From: Maledivibacter sp.
Lineage (GTDB): Bacteria > Bacillota > Clostridia > Peptostreptococcales > Caminicellaceae
DNA length: 64,000 nt
NCBI GenBank assembly: GCA_025210375.1
Contig: JAOASB010000052.1
Coordinates: forward strand, 1-64,000
Direction of reading: 5' to 3'
Part shown: positions 33,657 through 42,888 of the stretch, in pieces
How positions within the stretch are numbered: the first letter of the stretch is position 1
Layout: each line of letters starts with the position of its first letter
Translations under genes and position numbers: made by a program
Notes under the pieces: model-generated
Told to the model about the DNA's origin: nothing
What the model saw: the letters and a program-made list of their open reading frames with translations, nothing else
Database searches by the model: none

Positions 33657-34835
33657 ATGAGAGAAGCAGTAATTGTAAGTGCCGTTAGAACTCCAATTGG
33701 ATCATTTAATGGCAAATTTAAATCAGTATCAGCTGTTGATTTAGGTGTAGTAGCAGCAAAGGAAGCAATTAAAAGAGCAGGTATTAAGCCAGAAATGATT
33801 GACGAAGCACTTATCGGTAATGTATTACAAGCAGGTCTTGGACAAAATGTTGCTAGACAAGTGGTTATTAAATCAGGCATACCAGATACAGTACCAGCTA
33901 TTACTATAAATAAGGTTTGTGGTTCAGGACTTAGAACTGTAAGCATGGCTGCACAATTCATTATGCTAGGAGATGCAGATGTGATCTTAGCAGGTGGTAC
34001 AGAAAGTATGACTAATGCTCCATACGTTCTTAACAAAGCTAGATGGGGACAAAGAATGGGCGATGGTAAATTAGTTGACTCAATGATAACCGATGGATTA
34101 TGGGATGCTTATAATAATTATCATATGGGTATCACAGCTGAAAATATAGCTGAGAGATGGAATATTACAAGAGAAGAGCAAGATGAATTTTCATTAGCTA
34201 GTCAACAAAAAGCTGAAAATGCTATTAAAACAGGTAGATTCAAAGATGAAATCGTTCCAGTAGAAATACCACAAAGAAAAGGCGATCCTATACTAGTGGA
34301 TACAGACGAATATCCTAAGTTTGGTGCTACTATAGAAAAGCTTGGAAAATTAAGACCAGCATTCAAAAAAGATGGAACGGTAACAGCAGGTAATGCATCG
34401 GGTATCAACGATGGTGCGGCAATGTTTATAGTAATGGCTAAAGAAAAAGCGGAGGAATTAGGTTTAGAAATTTTAGCTACTGTAAAATCATATGGATCTG
34501 CTGCTTTAGATCCAGCTATCATGGGATATGGACCAGTTCCATCATCTAAAAAAGCTTTAGAAAAAGCTGGATTAAAGGTAGAGGATTTAGATTTAATAGA
34601 AGCAAATGAAGCATTCGCAGCTCAATCTTTGGCAGTGGCAAAAGACTTAAACTTTGATATGGATAAAGTAAATGTAAATGGTGGAGCTATAGCTCTAGGA
34701 CATCCTATTGGAGCATCCGGGGGAAGAATTTTAGTTACTTTAATCCATGAAATGATAAAGAGAGATTCTAAAACAGGATTAGCGACTCTTTGTATTGGTG
34801 GCGGTCAAGGAACTGCTGTAATTGTAGAAAGATAG
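33657..34835 (+). CDS. thlA: Acetyl-CoA acetyltransferase (thiolase)
   Basis: 392 residues, ATG after TCAGGAGGATTAATA. Catalytic Cys88 in INKVCGSGLRTVSMAAQFIM, His in NGGAIALGHPIGASGGRILV, and the second Cys in LATLCIGGGQGTAV. The degradative/biosynthetic thiolase of the butyrate pathway joins two acetyl-CoA into acetoacetyl-CoA or runs backwards. Length is that of clostridial ThlA. Last gene of the crt-hbd-thl set; the ~290-bp gap that follows contains two palindromes (CTTTGAGGC/GCCTCAAAG and a TCAGAA-centred one). Confidence 0.96.
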   Translation: MREAVIVSAVRTPIGSFNGKFKSVSAVDLGVVAAKEAIKRAGIKPEMIDEALIGNVLQAGLGQNVARQVVIKSGIPDTVPAITINKVCGSGLRTVSMAAQFIMLGDADVILAGGTESMTNAPYVLNKARWGQRMGDGKLVDSMITDGLWDAYNNYHMGITAENIAERWNITREEQDEFSLASQQKAENAIKTGRFKDEIVPVEIPQRKGDPILVDTDEYPKFGATIEKLGKLRPAFKKDGTVTAGNASGINDGAAMFIVMAKEKAEELGLEILATVKSYGSAALDPAIMGYGPVPSSKKALEKAGLKVEDLDLIEANEAFAAQSLAVAKDLNFDMDKVNVNGGAIALGHPIGASGGRILVTLIHEMIKRDSKTGLATLCIGGGQGTAVIVER

Positions 34836-35127
34836 TTTTGAGCTGGCGACCTAATTCTAGGCGGTGGACTTGTAATTAACTGATTTCAGGATTAAATACT
34901 GTGATTTGGAATTGGTAAATTCCATCGGTAACTACGTAAGCTTATACTATAAAAACCCTATATTGGTTACCGATAATAAAACTATTTTTATCTATAAAAT
35001 TTTGGCTTTGAGGCTCTGCCTCAAAGGATGATCACTCAAGTTTAGCCTTGTGGATGTGTCAGAATAACTAAGAAATTCGTCGTTCTGACATATCTGCAAA
35101 GCCCAAGAAAAAAGGGAGGTTAATATA

Positions 35128-35544
35128 GTGAAGGGTAAAACAATTAACCAAATAGCAATTGGTGACAAGGCATTTTTCCAAAAGACCATAACTGAAACAG
35201 ATGTTTACCTTTATGCTGGGATCACAGGAGATATAAATCCTGCTCACATCAATGAGGAAGTATCAAAGGATACAATGTTTAAAGGAAGAATTGCCCATGG
35301 TATGTTAACAGCTGGATTGGTTTCAGCAGTTTTGGGAGTACATTTACCGGGTCCTGGGACCATTTATTTAGCACAGGAACTTAAATTCACAGCTCCAGTA
35401 AGATTTGGTGATACAATAAAAGCCGAAGTAGAAGTTATAGAAAAAATAGAAGAAAAAAATAGAATAAAGCTTAATACAATCTGTACGAATCAAAACGGAG
35501 ATGTAGTTCTTAAAGGCGTGGCTACTGTAATGCCACCAAAATAA
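35128..35544 (+). CDS. MaoC-like (R)-specific enoyl-CoA hydratase
   Basis: 138 residues, GTG start behind GGGAGGTTAATATA. Single hot-dog domain with the hydratase-2 motif: DVYLYAGITGDINPAHINEE (catalytic Asp/His), GRIAHGMLTAGLVSAVLGVH, then LPGPGTIYLAQELKFTAPVR. It would hydrate crotonyl-CoA to (R)-3-hydroxybutyryl-CoA, PhaJ-like. This is the opposite stereochemistry to Crt, so it may serve an alternative route. Position between thiolase and acyl-CoA dehydrogenase fits the cluster. A separate transcript is possible, as the flanking gaps are 290 and 130 bp. Confidence 0.87.
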   Translation: MKGKTINQIAIGDKAFFQKTITETDVYLYAGITGDINPAHINEEVSKDTMFKGRIAHGMLTAGLVSAVLGVHLPGPGTIYLAQELKFTAPVRFGDTIKAEVEVIEKIEEKNRIKLNTICTNQNGDVVLKGVATVMPPK

Positions 35545-35674
35545 GATGAACAATGGCTCTGTTTAAAAAACGGGGCTAAAGCTTTTAAAAAACATGTTAA
35601 TTAATAAACAAACAAAGTGTATAATGTAAGTTAGTAGTTCTATTTTAAATATCATTGTTAGAGGAGGAAATAGT

Positions 35675-36814
35675 ATGGATTTTCGCATTCCAAAAGAACA
35701 TGAAATGCTACGTCAAATGTACAGAGAGTTTGCAGAAAATGAAGTTAAGCCACTTGCAGAAGAAGTTGATGAAAAGGAAATGTTTCCTGTAGAAACTGTT
35801 AAAAAATTAGCTAGATTTGGTTTCTTAGGAATTCCATTCCCAAAGGAATATGGTGGTGAAGGTGGAGATCACCTAGCATATACAATGGCAGTAGAAGAAT
35901 TATCTAAGGTTTGTGGTACTACAGGGGTTATAGTATCAGCCCATACTTCATTATGTGCAGCACCTATATATGAACATGGTACTGAGGAGCAAAAGCAAAA
36001 GTATTTAATTCCCCTTGCAAAGGGAGAAAAATTAGGAGCATTTGGATTAACTGAGCCTAATGCAGGTACTGATGCAGCAGGACAACAAACAAAGGCAGTA
36101 TTAGATGGAGATCATTATATCTTAAATGGTTCAAAAATATTCATAACAAATGCAGGCTATGCAGATATATATATTATTATGGCAATGACAGATAAAAGCA
36201 AAGGCGTTAAGGGAATATCAGCTTTCATAGTTGAAAAGGATTACGAAGGCTTTAGCATTGGTAAAAAAGAAGCAAAAATGGGTATCAAGGGTTCTGCTAC
36301 ATGTGAGCTTATATTTGAGAACGTTAGAGTTCCAAAAGAAAACCTACTTGGAAGAGAAGGTAGAGGATTTGGAATCGCTATGAAGACCCTTGATGGTGGT
36401 CGTATAGGAATAGCAGCTCAAGCTTTAGGTATTGCCCAAGGATCAATAGACGAAACAGTAAAATATGTTAAGGAAAGAAAGCAATTTGGAAGATCAATAG
36501 CTAAATTCCAAAATACTCAATTCCAACTTGCAGATATGCAAGCTAAAACTGATGCAGCAAGACTTTTAGTATATAGAGCTTCAACAGCTAAGGAAAATAA
36601 ATTACCTTACAGTACTTATGCAGCTATGGCTAAGCTTTTTGCAGCTGAGGCGGCTATGGACGTTACAACTAAAGCAGTACAATTACATGGTGGATATGGT
36701 TATACAAGGGAATATCCAGTTGAAAGAATGATGAGAGATGCTAAGATAACGGAAATATATGAAGGTACTTCAGAAGTTCAAAGAATGGTTATAGCAGGAA
36801 GCATGTTAAGATAA
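35675..36814 (+). CDS. bcd: Short-chain acyl-CoA (butyryl-CoA) dehydrogenase
   Basis: 379 residues, ATG after GAGGAGGAAATAGT. Acyl-CoA dehydrogenase domains in order: helical N part, LGAFGLTEPNAGTDAAGQQT in the beta domain, KMGIKGSATCELIFENVRVP, and the C-terminal helices with LGIAQGSIDETVKYVKERKQ and ITEIYEGTSEVQRMVIAGSM, the last holding the catalytic Glu (~363). It reduces crotonyl-CoA to butyryl-CoA. The EtfBA genes follow within 15 bp, so the ferredoxin-coupled bifurcating complex is likely. A TATAAT lies about 60 bp upstream. Confidence 0.94.
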   Translation: MDFRIPKEHEMLRQMYREFAENEVKPLAEEVDEKEMFPVETVKKLARFGFLGIPFPKEYGGEGGDHLAYTMAVEELSKVCGTTGVIVSAHTSLCAAPIYEHGTEEQKQKYLIPLAKGEKLGAFGLTEPNAGTDAAGQQTKAVLDGDHYILNGSKIFITNAGYADIYIIMAMTDKSKGVKGISAFIVEKDYEGFSIGKKEAKMGIKGSATCELIFENVRVPKENLLGREGRGFGIAMKTLDGGRIGIAAQALGIAQGSIDETVKYVKERKQFGRSIAKFQNTQFQLADMQAKTDAARLLVYRASTAKENKLPYSTYAAMAKLFAAEAAMDVTTKAVQLHGGYGYTREYPVERMMRDAKITEIYEGTSEVQRMVIAGSMLR

Positions 36815-36827
36815 GGAGGGCTTGAAG

Positions 36828-37610
36828 ATGAAAATAGTTGTTTGTATTAAACAAGTTCCAGATACTACAGAGGTTAGATTAGACCCTAAAACAGGTACTC
36901 TTATAAGAGATGGAGTTCCTAGTATTATAAATCCAGATGATAAAAGTGGTTTAGAAGCAGCTTTAAAATTAAAGGACGAGGTTGGAGCAGAAGTAACTGT
37001 TCTTACAATGGGACCACCTCAAGCGGATAAGGCATTAAGAGAAGCTTTAGCAATGGGAGCAGATAAAGCAATATTATTAAGTGATAGAGCCTTTGCTGGT
37101 GCAGATACTTGGGCGACATCAACTACATTAGCAGCAGCTTTAAGAAAATTAGACTTTGACTTAGTTATAGCAGGAAGACAAGCGATTGATGGAGATACTG
37201 CCCAAGTAGGACCACAAATAGCTGAGCATTTAGAGCTTCCACAGGTAAGCTATGTTGAAGATCTTGAGCTTAGCGAAGACAGTTTAATATTAAAGAGAGT
37301 TTTTGAAGATGGATATCATAAGATCAAGGTAAAAATGCCATGCTTAATAACTACTCTTAGCGAAATGAATGAGCCAAGATACATGTCAGTAGGTGGAATA
37401 TTTGATGCTTACAGAGAAAAAGAAATAGTAAACTGGAGCTTGAAGGATATAGAAGTAGATTTGACTAACATAGGACTAAAGGGTTCACCTACAAAGGTTA
37501 AAAAATCCTTCACAAAGGGAGCTAAGTCTGCCGGTGAAGTATTTGAATTAGAACCTAAGGATGCAGCAAAAGTTATCGTAGATAAACTAAAAGAGAAATT
37601 TATTATATAA
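36828..37610 (+). CDS. etfB: Electron transfer flavoprotein beta subunit
   Basis: 260 residues from ATG 36828, which has AAGGAGGGC nine bases upstream (the in-frame TTG 36822 is too close). ETF beta: VVCIKQVPDTTEVRLDPKTG, then NPDDKSGLEAALKLKDEVGA and the signature LDFDLVIAGRQAIDGDTAQV. It binds the second FAD in bifurcating clostridial ETFs and forms the heterodimer with EtfA. Follows bcd by 13 bp and precedes etfA by 25 bp. Confidence 0.95.
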   Translation: MKIVVCIKQVPDTTEVRLDPKTGTLIRDGVPSIINPDDKSGLEAALKLKDEVGAEVTVLTMGPPQADKALREALAMGADKAILLSDRAFAGADTWATSTTLAAALRKLDFDLVIAGRQAIDGDTAQVGPQIAEHLELPQVSYVEDLELSEDSLILKRVFEDGYHKIKVKMPCLITTLSEMNEPRYMSVGGIFDAYREKEIVNWSLKDIEVDLTNIGLKGSPTKVKKSFTKGAKSAGEVFELEPKDAAKVIVDKLKEKFII

Positions 37611-37635
37611 TAAATTGGTTTAAGGAGGGAGTACC

Positions 37636-38646
37636 TTGAATATTGCAGAATATAAGGGCGTTTTCGTATTCGTTGAGCAAAGAGAAGGCGAAGTTCAAAG
37701 AGTTTCTTTAGAACTTATTGGAAAAGGTAGAGAAATTGCAGAAAAATTAGGAGAAACAGTTACAGCAGTAGTTTTAGGTAACAATATTGCGGATAAAACA
37801 AAGTCTTTAATTCACCACGGAGCAGATGAAGTTTTATATGTTGATGATGCGGCATTAGATATATATATGACAGAGCCATATACAAAGGCATTAACAGAAG
37901 TAATCAATACAAAAAAACCGGGAATATTCCTAATTGGTGCAACAGCCATAGGAAGAGATTTAGCTCCTAGAGTTTCAGCTAGGGTTCATACAGGACTTAC
38001 TGCAGACTGTACTTCATTAGATATAGACGATGAAACTAGAAATCTATTAATGACAAGACCTGCATTTGGTGGAAATATAATGGCTACAATCATTTGTCCT
38101 GACCATAGACCTCAAATGTCTACTGTAAGACCAGGAGTTATGCAATTATTTGAAAAAGATGAAGCTAGAGAAGGTAATGTAGAAGAGGTTAAAGTAGCAT
38201 TTGCTAAAGAGGATATGAATGTTGAAATATTGGAAGTAGTAAAGGAAACAAAACAAAAGATTAATATTGAAGAAGCTAAAATCCTAGTTTCAGGTGGTAG
38301 AGGTATCGGAAAAGCTGAGAGCTTTGAAGTTCTTAAGGAATTAGCTGCCGGACTTGATGGACAGGTATCAGCATCTCGTGCAGTTGTAGATGCTGGATGG
38401 ATTGATAGAGATCATCAAGTAGGTCAAACAGGTAAAACAGTAAGACCAGACCTATATATAGCTTGTGGTATTTCTGGAGCTATTCAACATTTAGCTGGTA
38501 TGGAAGAGTCAGAATTCATAGTAGCTATCAATAAAGATGCAGGGGCACCGATATTTGAAGTTGCAGATATAGGGATTGTTGGGGATTTAAATAAAGTAGT
38601 ACCTGCATTAATTGACGAGCTTACTGCTGCAAAGGATGCTAAATAA
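37636..38646 (+). CDS. etfA: Electron transfer flavoprotein alpha subunit
   Basis: 336 residues, TTG start behind AAGGAGGGAGTACC. N-terminal domain with GVFVFVEQREGEVQRVSLEL; C-terminal FAD domain with AKILVSGGRGIGKAESFEVL, DAGWIDRDHQVGQTGKTVRP, LYIACGISGAIQHLAGMEES and the IVAINKDAGAPIFEVADIGI end. No ferredoxin domain is attached. Last gene of bcd-etfBA; a strong palindrome follows 60 bp later. Confidence 0.96.
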   Translation: MNIAEYKGVFVFVEQREGEVQRVSLELIGKGREIAEKLGETVTAVVLGNNIADKTKSLIHHGADEVLYVDDAALDIYMTEPYTKALTEVINTKKPGIFLIGATAIGRDLAPRVSARVHTGLTADCTSLDIDDETRNLLMTRPAFGGNIMATIICPDHRPQMSTVRPGVMQLFEKDEAREGNVEEVKVAFAKEDMNVEILEVVKETKQKINIEEAKILVSGGRGIGKAESFEVLKELAAGLDGQVSASRAVVDAGWIDRDHQVGQTGKTVRPDLYIACGISGAIQHLAGMEESEFIVAINKDAGAPIFEVADIGIVGDLNKVVPALIDELTAAKDAK

Positions 38647-38704
38647 TAATCTAAGACATCACATATTTTACAAATATTTTAGTAAAATGGATAGGACAAT
38701 ACAC

Positions 38705-38738
38705 AATCAATCTCCTAGTATATGCTAGGAGATTGATT
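38705..38738. terminator. Palindrome after etfA
   Basis: Perfect 14-bp arms AATCAATCTCCTAG / CTAGGAGATTGATT with loop TATATG. No clear T run follows, so it may be a weak terminator or an mRNA 3' end stabiliser. Confidence 0.7.
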
Positions 38739-38810
38739 AGTATAAAGCTATTTTCAGAAAACTAAAATTTTTCACATAAAATTTTCTCGGGGTAAATATG
38801 ATTAAAAAGT

Positions 38811-38979
38811 ATATATCAATAAAAAAGCCATAGAGTATATTAACAATGGTATGTTAGCTATAGAAGAAGCAAAGAATGGAACAGTTTTGACGTAAACAGG
38901 TCTATATGTAGCGGTTGACGATATAAAAGATACAACTCAGGTAGAATTAATTGTAGCTGATAGCTTAAAGAAAATGTAA
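38811..38979 (+). pseudogene. Decayed small ORF in the etfA-atoE gap
   Basis: The 574-bp gap 38647-39220 has no intact gene. In one frame, about 56 codons read VYINKKAIEYINNGMLAIEE then AKNGTVLT, a TAA stop, TGLYVAVDDIKDTTQVELIV and a stop. The amino-acid composition is normal for coding DNA, and only the one inner stop breaks it. No start codon with a ribosome site. The remainder is AT-rich and unremarkable. Confidence 0.35.
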
Positions 38980-39220
38980 TTATAATATATAATAGAATTA
39001 ACTGGGGTATGGGGATATGGGTGTCGATAAAATAAATTATTTCAGCCATGTCACTTTTATATACAAGACTTAGAAAAATTTTCTACATAGTTTCTGCTTA
39101 TAAACAATGGCTTCATTGGAGCCACTGTTTAAAACCTTAGTTTCCATCATTTTTTAAAGCCTTATACCCTTAAATGGGCACCCAAAAAATATTTTGGTCA
39201 AAAAATAAGGAGGTAAGAAG

Positions 39221-40573
39221 ATGTTTAAAAGAATTACTAATGGTTGTGTCGCAATTGTACAAAAGTATTTACCAGATCCATTTTTATTCGCTGTAATACT
39301 AACTTTTATTGTGTTTGGATTAGGAATTATATTTACTGGTCAAGGTCCAATGGCTATGGTGCTTCATTGGAGTGGAGGATTCTGGAAGCTTTTAGCGTTT
39401 TCAATGCAGATGGCATTAGTATTGGTTACTGGACATACCTTAGCAAATGCTCCTATAGTTAAGAAGGGGCTATCATCCTTAGCAGGTATAGCAAAAACTC
39501 CAGGGCAGGCCATCATAACTGTTACAGTAGTTTCAACAATAGCATGCTGGATTAACTGGGGATTTGGACTAGTAATCGGAGCCTTATTTGCAAGGGAATT
39601 AGCTAGACAAGTTAAGGGCGTGGATTATAGATTATTGATTGCTTCAGCCTATTCAGGCTTCTTAGTATGGCATTCAGGTCTTTCTGGATCAATACCACTA
39701 AAGCTTGCTACACCTGGTAAAGACTTAGCGACAGCAACCGGTGGGGCAGTTACAGAAATTATTAATACAAATTCTACGATATTTTCTTCATACAATATAA
39801 TTATTTTTGGTGTTATATTAATTGTTATGCCATTTCTAAACAAAGCAATGCATCCTAAGGCCGAAAACGTTATGGCTATAGATCCAAAATTGTTACAGGA
39901 TGACGATGATATTGCTGCCACTTCAACTAAAAAAATGACTCCAGCCGATAAAATGGAAAACAGTCCAATAATCTCAATTTTAGTTGGGATCATGGGATTT
40001 GCCTTCATAATCTATTATTTCAGTAAAAACGGATTTAAATTAAACCTAAATATAGTAAACTTCTTGTTCCTATTTACGGGTATCATACTTCATGGAACGC
40101 CTAGAAGATTCTTAGATGCTGTAGCTAATGCTGCAAAGGGAACTTCAGGAATAATACTTCAATTTCCCTTCTATGCAGGAATCATGGGAATGATGACGGG
40201 GGCACCTGCTGAAGGAGTATCCTTAGCAGGTGCTATGTCAAACTGGTTCGTAAATATCTCAAATCAAACTACCTTCCCATTATTTTCATTCTTGAGTGCA
40301 GGACTTGTTAACTTCTTTGTACCATCCGGTGGTGGACAATGGGCAGTGCAAGCTCCTATAATGATGCCAGCCGGTGCTAAACTAGGTGTTCCAGCGGCTA
40401 AGACTGCAATGGCCATAGCTTGGGGGGATGCTTGGACAAATATGATTCAACCTTTCTGGGCATTACCAGCATTGGGAATAGCAGGTCTTGGGGCCAGGGA
40501 TATAATGGGCTTCTGTGTTATAGACCTAATTTGTACAGGTGTAATAATAGCAGCAGGACTAATGTTCCTATAG
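39221..40573 (+). CDS. atoE: Short-chain fatty acid transporter (AtoE family)
   Basis: 450 residues, ATG after AAGGAGGTAAGAAG. About ten to twelve membrane segments, for example DPFLFAVILTFIVFGLGIIF, ACWINWGFGLVIGALFAREL and ISILVGIMGFAFIIYYFSKN. Family blocks include WHSGLSGSIPLKLATPG, FFVPSGGGQWAVQAPIMMPA and WGDAWTNMIQPFWALPALGI. Homologs (AtoE/TIGR00366) import acetoacetate, butyrate or similar acids. Its site between the butyrate enzymes and their activator fits a role in uptake or efflux of the pathway acid. The direction of transport cannot be told. Confidence 0.92.
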   Translation: MFKRITNGCVAIVQKYLPDPFLFAVILTFIVFGLGIIFTGQGPMAMVLHWSGGFWKLLAFSMQMALVLVTGHTLANAPIVKKGLSSLAGIAKTPGQAIITVTVVSTIACWINWGFGLVIGALFARELARQVKGVDYRLLIASAYSGFLVWHSGLSGSIPLKLATPGKDLATATGGAVTEIINTNSTIFSSYNIIIFGVILIVMPFLNKAMHPKAENVMAIDPKLLQDDDDIAATSTKKMTPADKMENSPIISILVGIMGFAFIIYYFSKNGFKLNLNIVNFLFLFTGIILHGTPRRFLDAVANAAKGTSGIILQFPFYAGIMGMMTGAPAEGVSLAGAMSNWFVNISNQTTFPLFSFLSAGLVNFFVPSGGGQWAVQAPIMMPAGAKLGVPAAKTAMAIAWGDAWTNMIQPFWALPALGIAGLGARDIMGFCVIDLICTGVIIAAGLMFL

Positions 40574-40713
40574 TTACAAAATTATAAAATCTATCGAAAT
40601 ATATAGAAAAAAGGGAATTCTTGTAGGATTCCCTTTTGTTTTGGTTTATATAAAGTAAATTTTATGATACTATAATGATAAAATATATTGATATTTTTGG
40701 ATGAGGTGTAAAA

Positions 40714-42426
40714 ATGAAATATATCGATAGATATTTTAGAACCATAATAGAAAATATTAAGGATGCATTGATAGGTATAGATAAGAATGGTAACATCAAT
40801 ATGATTAACAGTACGGCTGAGGAGCTTTTGGGTCTGAGGTTTGAGGATGTTATAAGGGAAAGAATAAGTGAGGTTATTCCAAATAGTAGACTTCTTAGGG
40901 TGATTGAAACAAAAAAAGAAGAAATAAATCAAAAATTTACTAGTAACGGAAGACAATTTAGAGTCAGTAGACTTCCTATATTAGAGGATGGACAGATTCA
41001 AGGCGCCATATGCTTATTCCATGATGTAACAGATTACAATAAGATAAGTAAAAAGCTTGATGAAGATGAAGTGTACATAGATATATTAAATACTATTTTA
41101 GACACCTTTAATGAATGGTATATAGTTGTAGATAAAAATGGGCTAATTACCATGATGAGTAAAGCCTATAAGGAATTTGTAGGATGCCCCAATCCAGAAG
41201 GAAAGCATGTAACCGATGTCATTGAAAATACAAGAATGCACATAGTTATAAAAACCGGAATAATGGAAGTGGGAGAAATACAGGAAGTAAAGGGCAGTAG
41301 AATGATCGCCATGCGTATCCCACTTAAAAAGGATGGCAGGATAATTGGTGCGGTTGGAAAGACTATGTTTAAGGATGTCAGTGACTTGGTATCCCTAAGC
41401 AAGAAGATAAGTAAGCTGGAGAAGGAAATAGAATATTACAAGAATGAATTGGCTGATAAGAGGGTAGCTAAATATACCTTTGAGAATCTAGTTGGAGATA
41501 GCTCTAGCATGAATGATGTTAAGGCATTAGCAAAAAAGTCGGCAAAAACTAATTCAAATGTTTTGATACTAGGTGAAAGTGGTACTGGAAAGGAGCTTTT
41601 TGCCCACGCACTTCATAATGCCAGTGGTAGAAATCTAGGCCCCTTTGTAAAAATTAATTGTGCAGCAATACCGGCTGAACTATTGGAATCGGAATTGTTT
41701 GGATATGAAGAAGGAGCATTTACTGGAGCAAAAAAAGGTGGAAAAAAGGGTAAATTTGAGTTGGCAAATGGAGGTACCATATTACTTGATGAAATAGGGG
41801 ACATGCCCCTTACCATGCAGGCAAAGCTCTTAAGAGTACTACAGGAAAAAGAAGTGGAAAGACTAGGGGGAAATATATTAAAAAATATTGATGTAAGGAT
41901 AATTGCCTCAACAAATAAGGATTTAGAAAAACTTGTAAGAAAAAATGAATTCAGAGAGGATCTTTTTTATAGATTGAATGTAATGGTAATTAAATTGCCA
42001 GCCCTTAGAGAAAGAAAGGAAGATATAGAAGCCCTTGCCAATGATTTGAAAATGAAAATCGCCAATAGATTAGGTCTATATGTTGAGGGCATATCTCAAG
42101 ATGCCATAGAATATCTGAAAAGCTATGATTGGCCTGGCAACATTAGAGAATTGGAAAATGTAATAGAAAGAGCTATTAACCTATTAGATACGGATTTAAT
42201 TATAAAATCTAAACATTTACCCTCAAGAATTACCAGAAAAAAAAGCAAAACATATCTAATGGGAAATAGAAGTTTAAAGAACATTGTTGAAGAGGTAGAA
42301 AAAGAAGTTATTATTGGATGCTTAGAAAAAACCAATGGAAATAAGAATAAAGCTGCAAAGCTTCTGGGAATTAGTAGAGTTGGACTATATAAAAAAATAG
42401 ATAGATATGCATTGGATGATTTTTAA
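40714..42426 (+). CDS. Sigma-54-dependent activator, PAS-PAS-AAA+-Fis HTH
   Basis: 570 residues, ATG after GATGAGGTGTAAAA. Two PAS-like sensor domains lie at ~10-110 and ~125-230 (ALIGIDKNGNINMINSTAEE and YIVVDKNGLITMMSKAYKEF). The AAA+ domain has Walker A GESGTGKE (~287), GAFTGA (~334, the sigma-54 contact loop), Walker B TILLDEIGDMPL and RLNVMVIKLPALRERKEDIE. A Fis-type HTH ends the protein (NKNKAAKLLGISRVGLYKKI). A small ligand in the PAS domains is the likely signal. It should drive the two -24/-12 promoters at 31811 and 42809. Confidence 0.94.
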   Translation: MKYIDRYFRTIIENIKDALIGIDKNGNINMINSTAEELLGLRFEDVIRERISEVIPNSRLLRVIETKKEEINQKFTSNGRQFRVSRLPILEDGQIQGAICLFHDVTDYNKISKKLDEDEVYIDILNTILDTFNEWYIVVDKNGLITMMSKAYKEFVGCPNPEGKHVTDVIENTRMHIVIKTGIMEVGEIQEVKGSRMIAMRIPLKKDGRIIGAVGKTMFKDVSDLVSLSKKISKLEKEIEYYKNELADKRVAKYTFENLVGDSSSMNDVKALAKKSAKTNSNVLILGESGTGKELFAHALHNASGRNLGPFVKINCAAIPAELLESELFGYEEGAFTGAKKGGKKGKFELANGGTILLDEIGDMPLTMQAKLLRVLQEKEVERLGGNILKNIDVRIIASTNKDLEKLVRKNEFREDLFYRLNVMVIKLPALRERKEDIEALANDLKMKIANRLGLYVEGISQDAIEYLKSYDWPGNIRELENVIERAINLLDTDLIIKSKHLPSRITRKKSKTYLMGNRSLKNIVEEVEKEVIIGCLEKTNGNKNKAAKLLGISRVGLYKKIDRYALDDF

Positions 42427-42492
42427 AGTTTTGACTGTAATATTCATGCTATATTTCATAGGACTATACATGAAGTGTATAAAAAAAACATA

Positions 42493-42509
42493 TGTAAACT
42501 TAGTATACA
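42493..42509. promoter_or_regulatory. Activator palindrome upstream of the CoA-transferase promoter
   Basis: TGTAAACTTAGTATACA has the same half-sites as the sites at 31433 (TGTAAAC-N3-GTATACA). It lies about 300 bp before the -24/-12 promoter at 42809. A second match, CGTAAACTTTGTTTACA (42570-42586), is inside the terminator stem below and may be coincidental. Confidence 0.75.
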
Positions 42510-42555
42510 CTTCAGGAAAATGTTTTTCCCACAATAATATGAGCTATTGATTTGT

Positions 42556-42602
42556 AAAGCAAGAAAAAACGTAAACTTTGTTTACAATTTTTTCTTGCTT
42601 TT
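42556..42602 (+). terminator. Terminator after the sigma-54 activator gene
   Basis: AAAGCAAGAAAAAA and TTTTTTCTTGCTTT pair, with the further TAAAC/GTTTA pairing inside. The long stem is followed by TTTT and closes the activator transcript within the 462-bp gap 42427-42888. The rest of the gap is the control region of the next operon. Confidence 0.8.
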
Positions 42603-42808
42603 AAGTTTGAAAAACTATGACTTATTTCTTTATCACATATCGGAATATAAATAAGAAATTCCAAAATTGTAATAAAACAAGAAATATTATAATCCCTTAA
42701 AATCATTGCTATATCATGGATATGCTTATAAGAAAAATACTATTATACCTGTATAATTGATACTACACAATAGATATTGTTAATAAAATGACATTGCGAG
42801 TGAAGGAA

Positions 42809-42824
42809 TGGCACGCTATTTGCT
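42809..42824 (+). promoter_or_regulatory. Sigma-54 (-24/-12) promoter of the CoA-transferase gene
   Basis: TGGCACGCTATTTGCT matches the full consensus TGGCACG-N4-TTGCT, GG and GC ten bases apart. Start codon 65 bp downstream. Confidence 0.92.
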
Positions 42825-42888
42825 AATATATAATATGTATACAAGCATATAGACAAAAAATTAACAATCATATAGAGGAGGGTGCAAA

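Noticed and set aside
42570..42586. Third activator-like palindrome CGTAAACTTTGTTTACA
   Set aside because: It is the inner part of the terminator stem of the activator gene, so the symmetry is explained by the hairpin. It could still bind the activator but does not count as evidence.
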